A DNA stretch of 5,423 nucleotides. It comes from Bacteroidales bacterium. GTDB taxonomy: Bacteria > Bacteroidota > Bacteroidia > Bacteroidales > VadinHA17. The DNA is taken from the NCBI GenBank assembly GCA_003518245.1, contig DOZA01000088.1, positions 1 to 5,423 of the forward strand, in the 5' to 3' direction. A program made the translations under genes and the position numbers. Under the pieces are notes generated by a model, which was not told the origin of the DNA, did no database searches, and worked only from the letters and a program-made list of their open reading frames with translations. Below, piece by piece: positions 1-5,423 of the stretch (position 1 is the first letter of the stretch; every line of letters starts with the position of its first letter).

Positions 1-623
1 ACTACAGGAAGATTGACTATGGGGGTCTTGAAATAGAGGATGTGGACGCCAGCAGGCAATATATGATTGATAATTTTGATATCGTTGATAAAAACAGGAT
101 AGGTATACTGGGATGGAGCCATGGCGGATTAATAACCCTTCACAATATTTTTGAATATCCTGATAATTATGACGTAGCTTTTGCCGGTGTTCCGGTAAGT
201 GATCTTATTGCTCGTATGGGATACAAAACGCAGAATTACCGCGACCTGTATTCTGCTAAATACCATATAGGTAAGACAGCTTACGAAGATGTGGAGGAAT
301 ACCGCAGGCGATCACCTGCATGGCAGGCACATAAATATGCGAATAAACCACCCCTGCTGATCCATACTAACACCATTGATGCTGATGTCAATGTCCTGGA
401 AGTGGAACACCTCATAAAATCATTAAAAGCAGAAGGAAAAAAGAACTTCAAATATGAGATCTTCAAGGATATTAAGGGAGGACACTCATTCGACAGGATG
501 GACCATATGACAGCAAAGAATATAAGGCTGAAAATTTATAAACATCTTAATAGCGTGCTGAAACCCGAAAATCCGTTTAATTCAGTTAAGGACCTGCAGA
601 GGGCTGGGTATGTATATGAATAA
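1..623 (+). CDS. Prolyl oligopeptidase family (S9) serine peptidase, C-terminal part, 5' truncated by window edge
   Basis: This is the catalytic alpha/beta-hydrolase end of an S9-type serine peptidase. The frame is open from base 3 (first residues YRKIDYGG), so the gene begins outside the window; the GTG at 42 is only an internal Val codon. The nucleophile elbow GWSHGG places the catalytic Ser at codon 117-119. The segment IDADV places the acidic residue at the Asp codon 378-380 (spacing D-x-x-V as in the family), and GGHSFDR places the catalytic His at codon 483-485, so the triad is complete and correctly ordered. The family cleaves peptides or short oligopeptides, often in the periplasm of Bacteroidota. 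Whether this member has an N-terminal beta-propeller or a signal peptide cannot be seen. The context HTN before the Asp loop differs from the more usual HG, so a non-peptidase esterase/hydrolase role is possible. Its last 14 nt overlap the following dacB, suggesting co-transcription. Family is confident; substrate is unknown. Confidence 0.88.
   Translation, partial: YRKIDYGGLEIEDVDASRQYMIDNFDIVDKNRIGILGWSHGGLITLHNIFEYPDNYDVAFAGVPVSDLIARMGYKTQNYRDLYSAKYHIGKTAYEDVEEYRRRSPAWQAHKYANKPPLLIHTNTIDADVNVLEVEHLIKSLKAEGKKNFKYEIFKDIKGGHSFDRMDHMTAKNIRLKIYKHLNSVLKPENPFNSVKDLQRAGYVYE
598..603 (+). promoter_or_regulatory. Possible weak ribosome binding site for dacB
   Basis: The purine run AGAGGG lies 6 nt before the ATG at 610 and 12 nt before the in-frame ATG at 616, so its spacing favours 610 as the start. 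It lies inside the end of the upstream hydrolase gene. Shine-Dalgarno sequences are weak in Bacteroidota, and this could be chance. A further AAGGA at 588-592 is too far from either start. Confidence 0.3.
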
Positions 624-2151
624 TACCAGATTAACAATATTCGATTTATATAGAGACGCAAGGCCTTGCGTCTTTATATTTATTTTTTTGTTATTTAGTA
701 ACATACCGTACAGTGTTATTGCACAGAATGGCAGTGACGCAAAAACATGCATGTCTGCATATATCAATGAATTTGTAAATGATACCACCTTCCGGCATGC
801 AGGGATATCTATCTGTTTCAGAGATATGGAATCAGGGGATATTATAGCACATTATAATAAGAATATGGCCCTGGGCAGTGCCTCTGTGATGAAGCTTGTT
901 ACCACAGCCGTAGCTCTTGAAACACTGGGCCCTGATTTCAGATTCTCCACAAGAATTGGTTATGTCGGCAACTTCACCCCAGGGGATTCAATTCTCAAAG
1001 GTTGCATAGTAATTAAAGGAGGTGCTGATCCTACTATTCTGTCAGAATATTTCCCGGATCATAATACGGATATTATTGAAAAATGGGCTGATGCAATCGT
1101 TAATGCAGGAATAAAAAAGGTAGAAGGATCAGTCCTGGCTGATGCTACAATCTTCAATTACCATCCTGCCCCGGGGGGATGGAACTGGTCTGACCTGGGT
1201 AATTATTACGGGGCCGGCAGCCACGGTATCTGCATATTTGATAATATGTACCGTATACATTTTAAAACAGGAAGCATTGGCACAAGACCTGAGATAAAGG
1301 GTATTGATCCCGATATACCCGGATTGATAATAGAAAACAGGCTTATATCATACGGTAACAGTGATAACGGTTATGTTTACCTTGAACCGTATGGTGACCA
1401 TGCAGTGATAAGAGGTGAGATACCCCATGACAGGGACGATTTTGTACTTAAGGCTTCAATACCCGATCCGCCACTGCTGACTGGTATTCTGTTGCAGAAG
1501 GAACTGGAAAAAAGAGGGATTATAATTAGTAAGAAAACCACAAGCCTTAGAATCACCCCATCTTTAGCTGAAGAGTACAGGTCATCAGAAAAAGTTATCA
1601 TAACAACTTCTTGGTCACCCCCACTTTCAGATATAATATCTGTTACCAATACCGAATCTGTTAACCTGTTTGCCGAGCAGCTTATTAAATATATAGGCTT
1701 TGCCAATACTATGAAAGAATTCTCTTCAAAAGGAAGCGGATTGAAAGCTATTAATGAATATCTGAACAGTAGTCTTGACAGTACTGAAGGATTGTATATC
1801 GTTGACGGAAGCGGTTTATCACGATCAAATGCACTAAGTGCTTCATTTATTACCGGCCTGCTACAATATATGAGGACAGAAGGAAGGTTTGCAGAATATT
1901 ACTATGAATCATTGCCAGAACCAGGAAAATCAGGAACACTGGAGAATTACTTTAATGATCCGGTATTTGAAGGTAGGCTGAGGGCTAAGAGTGGTACATC
2001 AACAAGAATAAGGAACTATGCGGGTTACCTTGAGGTCTCACCCGGCAGGGAAGTTATATTTGCAGTTCTTGTAAACAATTTTGATTGTAGCAGCAGTGAA
2101 GTAACCGCGAGAGTAGAGAAATTGCTGAAGGGGGTTATTGAAGATCACTAA
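610..2151 (+). CDS. dacB: D-alanyl-D-alanine carboxypeptidase/endopeptidase (PBP4 family, peptidase S13)
   Basis: This penicillin-binding protein removes the terminal D-Ala from peptidoglycan stem peptides and cleaves D-Ala-mDAP cross-links in the periplasm. The 513-residue product has all three active-site motifs of the family: SVMK at 92-95 (acyl-enzyme Ser92, Lys95), SVN at 350-352 and KSGT at 460-463, plus the characteristic DGSGLSR at 399-405. The long stretch between the first two motifs matches the inserted domains typical of PBP4-type enzymes, and total length is slightly above the usual 450-490. Residues 20-38 form a hydrophobic segment ending VIA before Gln39, a good signal-peptidase I site. 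I chose ATG 610 because of the purine run upstream; ATG 616 is the alternative, and either gives an unusually long, weakly charged n-region (one net acidic/basic cluster, RDAR). That n-region is partly encoded by a 20-bp palindrome. The start overlaps the upstream hydrolase stop, so translation may be coupled. Confidence 0.95.
   Translation: MYMNNTRLTIFDLYRDARPCVFIFIFLLFSNIPYSVIAQNGSDAKTCMSAYINEFVNDTTFRHAGISICFRDMESGDIIAHYNKNMALGSASVMKLVTTAVALETLGPDFRFSTRIGYVGNFTPGDSILKGCIVIKGGADPTILSEYFPDHNTDIIEKWADAIVNAGIKKVEGSVLADATIFNYHPAPGGWNWSDLGNYYGAGSHGICIFDNMYRIHFKTGSIGTRPEIKGIDPDIPGLIIENRLISYGNSDNGYVYLEPYGDHAVIRGEIPHDRDDFVLKASIPDPPLLTGILLQKELEKRGIIISKKTTSLRITPSLAEEYRSSEKVIITTSWSPPLSDIISVTNTESVNLFAEQLIKYIGFANTMKEFSSKGSGLKAINEYLNSSLDSTEGLYIVDGSGLSRSNALSASFITGLLQYMRTEGRFAEYYYESLPEPGKSGTLENYFNDPVFEGRLRAKSGTSTRIRNYAGYLEVSPGREVIFAVLVNNFDCSSSEVTARVEKLLKGVIEDH
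648..679. repeat. Perfect 20-bp palindrome with near-perfect 32-bp extension, inside dacB signal-peptide codons
   Basis: Bases 654-673 read AGACGCAAGGCCTTGCGTCT, which equals its own reverse complement. The symmetry continues to 648-679 with one imperfect pair (G653 opposite T674, a G-U wobble in RNA). As RNA it would form a stem of about 14 pairs around a GGCC loop. It lies 25 nt after the stop codon of the upstream hydrolase and encodes about ten residues of the dacB leader (around YRDARPCVF). Palindromes with GACGCAA...TTGCGTC arms are, as I recall, a common dispersed intergenic repeat in Bacteroidota and some cyanobacteria; that origin is inferred, while the symmetry is directly visible. 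I saw no second copy in this window. Confidence 0.85.
648..690 (+). terminator. Terminator-like hairpin plus T-rich tract at the hydrolase/dacB junction
   Basis: The palindromic stem at 648-679 is followed at once by a T-rich stretch (674-689, including seven consecutive T at 683-689). This is the layout of a Rho-independent terminator for the upstream hydrolase gene. It lies within the predicted dacB coding region, about 40 nt after its start, so if it works it would be a partial terminator or attenuator rather than a clean gene end. The T-rich tract also supplies the Phe/Ile/Leu codons of the signal peptide, so it may reflect protein constraint only. Confidence 0.35.
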
Positions 2152-2269
2152 TCACTTGATACCCCTTTGAAGGGGGTAGGGGGTATAAACGGTTCCTCGT
2201 TCTTGGTTCTACCAGATTCAACAATAAACAATTAAACAACCCGGTTCAACAATTCAACAACCTAAACTC
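2152..2269. other. Convergent intergenic spacer between dacB and the M28 peptidase gene
   Basis: This 118-bp spacer separates the stop codons of two genes that face each other. It holds a G-rich hairpin with a duplicated 7-mer near dacB and 8-bp repeat units near the M28 gene, joined by a stretch with the recurring text GGTTC (2191-2213). There is no open frame of note and no hairpin followed by a clear T-run on either strand, so I cannot name a standard intrinsic terminator. Confidence 0.7.
2160..2185. repeat. C/G-rich hairpin with tandem GGGGGTA
   Basis: CCCCTT (2162-2167) pairs with AAGGGG (2170-2175); in practice this is a stem of about five pairs with a TTGA loop. The right arm runs into two adjacent copies of GGGGGTA (2172-2178 and 2179-2185), either of which could pair with the C-run. 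It starts 9 nt after the dacB stop codon and may stabilise or end transcripts from both sides, but lacks a T-run. I recall similar C5TTT/AAAG5 elements between genes in Bacteroidota; that is recollection, not a search. Confidence 0.5.
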
Positions 2270-2270
2270 C
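2240..2270. repeat. 8-bp-unit repeat, copy A (two full units), just after the M28 gene
   Basis: Read on the plus strand this is CCCGG, then two 8-bp units (TCAACAAT 2246-2253, TCAACAAC 2254-2261), then CTAAACTCC, reaching the M28 stop codon. A further isolated unit TCAACAAT sits at 2218-2225, followed by A-rich degenerate text. The same order (CCCG, units, CTAAACnCC) recurs at 3694-3733 with three units, so both are copies of one element. Function is unknown. Confidence 0.75.
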
Positions 2271-3634
2271 TACAGGTCATACATATCAATCAGGTAAATA
2301 AGCGAAGCTATTGCGGCACTACCCAGCTGCATCTCTCTGATATTTACCTGTTCAAAGGTATCATTGGCTGAATGATGAAACCAGAAATACCTCTGTGTAT
2401 CGGGTATATATCCTATTTGTAAAGCACCAAACCTACCCAAGGGCGATATATCCGATCCACCACCACCGCGGGCGAAGTATCTAATACCGTAGGGCCTGAA
2501 ATATTTTTCAAGACTGAAAAGTTGTTCCAGTCTTTCATTATCAGCATTACCAAAGCCAAATCCCAGGGGGCTGAGCACACCCCTGTCAGATTCAAGTGCA
2601 GCATAATGTATCTCTCCATTCTTTTCTGCTTCATCAGCATATACAGCACCACCTGTGGAGGTCATTTCCTCGTTCATAAACATTACTGCTCTTATGCTTC
2701 TCCGGGGCTTTATACCCAGCTCGGTGAATAACCTTATAGTTTCGATAGATTGAACACAACCACCTCCATCATCATGTGCTCCTTCACTTATATCCCAGGC
2801 ATCAAGATGGCCGCCAACAGTGATATATTCACCAGGCATCTCATTCCCTCTTATTTCGCCTATAACATTATATGAGATTGTGTCAGGATAATTCATGCAG
2901 TCAGATAGCAGGTATAGAACTGATTTTTTATCTTTTTTTAACCATCGGGACATGATCTCAGCATCATGCGGTGAAACACATACAGCAGGAATCTCAGGTA
3001 TATTTTCCTGGTATCTTACCACACCGGTATGTACAAAATCGTGCATAGCCTGGGTGGGTGATCTCACAATTACTGCTTTAGCCCCGTATTTTGCTGCCTC
3101 AGATGCTCCGGATATTCTCTGGTTAACTGCTCCCCCGTAACCTGAAAAGGTATTTAACATTGTATTGTCAACAGGCCGGTTAAAAAATATTATCTTACCC
3201 TCAATTTCCCCCTCACCCATTTCTTTCAATTCTTCGAACCGGTGTACTTCCATAAGGTTTCCCTCCAATCCATCAGGACCCGTACCTACTGAAAGGCCCA
3301 GGGCAGATATTGTTAATTCAATTGAGCCTAACTCAGACTTCAATATTGCCAGTTCATTCCCTCTTTTCCAGTGAGGAACCGGCACTTCCTGTAACCATAC
3401 TGTGTCAGCACCTGCTTCCTTAAGTGCACCCATGGTATACCTTACGGCATGCAGTGCTTCCTGGGACCCGGGTATCCTACCCTTTGTGTTCTTACAGAGA
3501 TAAAGCAGGTGTTCCTCCGCTGTATTATCAGTAAGGGCATCATTAAATATTGATTTTATTACCTCTTCCGGAGCCTGGGAATGCGTGGTCAGGAATAATG
3601 ATAGAGAAAATAGTAAAGTAATAATGTACCTCAT
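2270..3634 (-). CDS. Secreted M28 family zinc peptidase, carboxypeptidase Q-like
   Basis: The 454-residue product is a secreted metallopeptidase of family M28, closest in motif pattern to carboxypeptidase Q (plasma glutamate carboxypeptidase), which releases amino acids from peptides or dipeptides. Residues 1-21 form a signal peptide (hydrophobic core IITLLFSLSLFL, likely cut near SQA). Residues about 150-235 resemble a protease-associated insert. The zinc site is complete: His276 in GGHLDAW, bridging Asp288 in AHDDGGG, catalytic Glu322 and ligand Glu323 in NEEM, Asp350 in ESDRG, and His421 in HHSANDT. ATG 3634 is chosen as start because the signal peptide begins there; a TTG at 3706 would add 24 residues, partly translated from a repeat, that spoil the leader. 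No Shine-Dalgarno sequence is visible, as is usual for Bacteroidota. The gene follows gyrB after 111 nt in the same direction and ends in TAG. Substrate preference (amino- or carboxypeptidase) cannot be decided from motifs alone. Confidence 0.92.
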   Translation of the reverse strand: MRYIITLLFSLSLFLTTHSQAPEEVIKSIFNDALTDNTAEEHLLYLCKNTKGRIPGSQEALHAVRYTMGALKEAGADTVWLQEVPVPHWKRGNELAILKSELGSIELTISALGLSVGTGPDGLEGNLMEVHRFEELKEMGEGEIEGKIIFFNRPVDNTMLNTFSGYGGAVNQRISGASEAAKYGAKAVIVRSPTQAMHDFVHTGVVRYQENIPEIPAVCVSPHDAEIMSRWLKKDKKSVLYLLSDCMNYPDTISYNVIGEIRGNEMPGEYITVGGHLDAWDISEGAHDDGGGCVQSIETIRLFTELGIKPRRSIRAVMFMNEEMTSTGGAVYADEAEKNGEIHYAALESDRGVLSPLGFGFGNADNERLEQLFSLEKYFRPYGIRYFARGGGGSDISPLGRFGALQIGYIPDTQRYFWFHHSANDTFEQVNIREMQLGSAAIASLIYLIDMYDL

Positions 3635-3745
3635 GTTAAAACAAAGTAATGATATTAGATTGAATATTAACGATTTATGATTTAAGAATAAAACCCGATT
3701 CAACAACTCAACAACTCAACAATACTAAACCCCTCAACAGATCAA
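3635..3745. other. A+T-rich spacer between gyrB and the M28 peptidase gene
   Basis: The half next to gyrB holds repeat copy B; the rest (about 3640-3693) is strongly A+T-rich and is where a promoter for the M28 gene would lie on the minus strand. The only resemblance to the Bacteroidota -7 box TAnnTTTG is TTACTTTG (3642-3649, minus strand), one mismatch and only 7 nt before the ATG, with no convincing -33 box, so I do not call a promoter. No T-run hairpin terminator is seen after gyrB. Confidence 0.6.
3694..3735. repeat. 8-bp-unit repeat, copy B (three units), just after gyrB
   Basis: On the plus strand this is CCCGAT, then three 8-bp units (TCAACAAC 3700-3707, TCAACAAC 3708-3715, TCAACAAT 3716-3723), then ACTAAACCCCTC. 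It begins about 10 nt after the gyrB stop codon in the direction of transcription. It shares both flanks and the unit with copy A at 2240-2270 but has one more unit, in the same orientation and the same place relative to a minus-strand gene end. The TTG-initiated extension of the M28 frame starts inside it. Confidence 0.75.

Positions 3746-5423
<1,678 letters not shown>

Noticed and set aside
1377..1706. A 109-codon minus-strand open frame inside dacB.
   Set aside because: It is antisense to a fully supported S13 gene spanning its conserved SVN region and shows no protein family features.
2172..2185. G-quadruplex from the G5 tracts.
   Set aside because: Only two G5 tracts are present, with no further G-runs close by; at best a weak two-layer fold could form.
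2240..2270. CRISPR-like array from the repeated TCAACAAY units.
   Set aside because: Units are 8 bp and directly tandem, with no spacers and no cas genes in the window.
2923..2940. Runs of six and seven T (A-runs in the M28 mRNA) that could act as a slippage or frameshift site.
   Set aside because: They encode ordinary Lys-rich codons (LKKDKKSV), the zero frame continues through all zinc ligands, and there is no sign of a useful alternative product.
3632..3655. Bacteroidota-type -7 promoter box for the M28 gene (TTACTTTG, minus strand).
   Set aside because: It has one mismatch, is only 7 nt from the ATG and has no convincing -33 box at the expected distance.

Overview
The window looks like chromosomal DNA from a member of the Bacteroidota, probably class Bacteroidia. 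The reasons are the GyrB sequence with its [12 protein letters not shown] C-terminus and no gammaproteobacterial insertion, moderate A+T richness, weak or absent Shine-Dalgarno sequences, signal peptides that end just before Gln, and intergenic spacers holding short repeats of a kind I recall from this phylum. I cannot place it below class level.

Layout, left to right. (1) Positions 1-623, plus strand: the C-terminal part of a prolyl-oligopeptidase-family (S9) serine peptidase/hydrolase with an intact Ser-Asp-His triad; its start lies outside the window. (2) 610-2151, plus strand, overlapping gene 1 by 14 nt: a complete dacB-type D-Ala-D-Ala carboxypeptidase/endopeptidase (S13, PBP4 family) with a signal peptide and the motifs SVMK, SVN and KSGT. 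(3) 2152-2269: a convergent spacer with a G-rich hairpin and short tandem repeats. (4) 2270-3634, minus strand: a complete secreted M28 zinc peptidase resembling carboxypeptidase Q. (5) 3635-3745: an A+T-rich spacer with a second copy of the same repeat. (6) 3746-5423, minus strand: gyrB, DNA gyrase subunit B, lacking roughly its first 90-100 codons at the window edge.

Genes 1 and 2 probably share a transcript. The M28 gene lies 111 nt downstream of gyrB with no obvious intrinsic terminator between them, so read-through is possible. The three enzyme genes other than gyrB are hydrolases of unrelated families. Two are clearly exported; dacB acts on peptidoglycan cross-links and stems, and the other two probably act on peptides. 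There is no sign that they form one pathway.

I see no mobile element, CRISPR array, RNA gene or evident new system. The points most worth a second look are non-coding: a perfect 20-bp palindrome followed by a T-rich tract that lies inside the signal-peptide codons of dacB, and a repeat built of 8-bp units found just after the stop codon of both minus-strand genes with different unit numbers.
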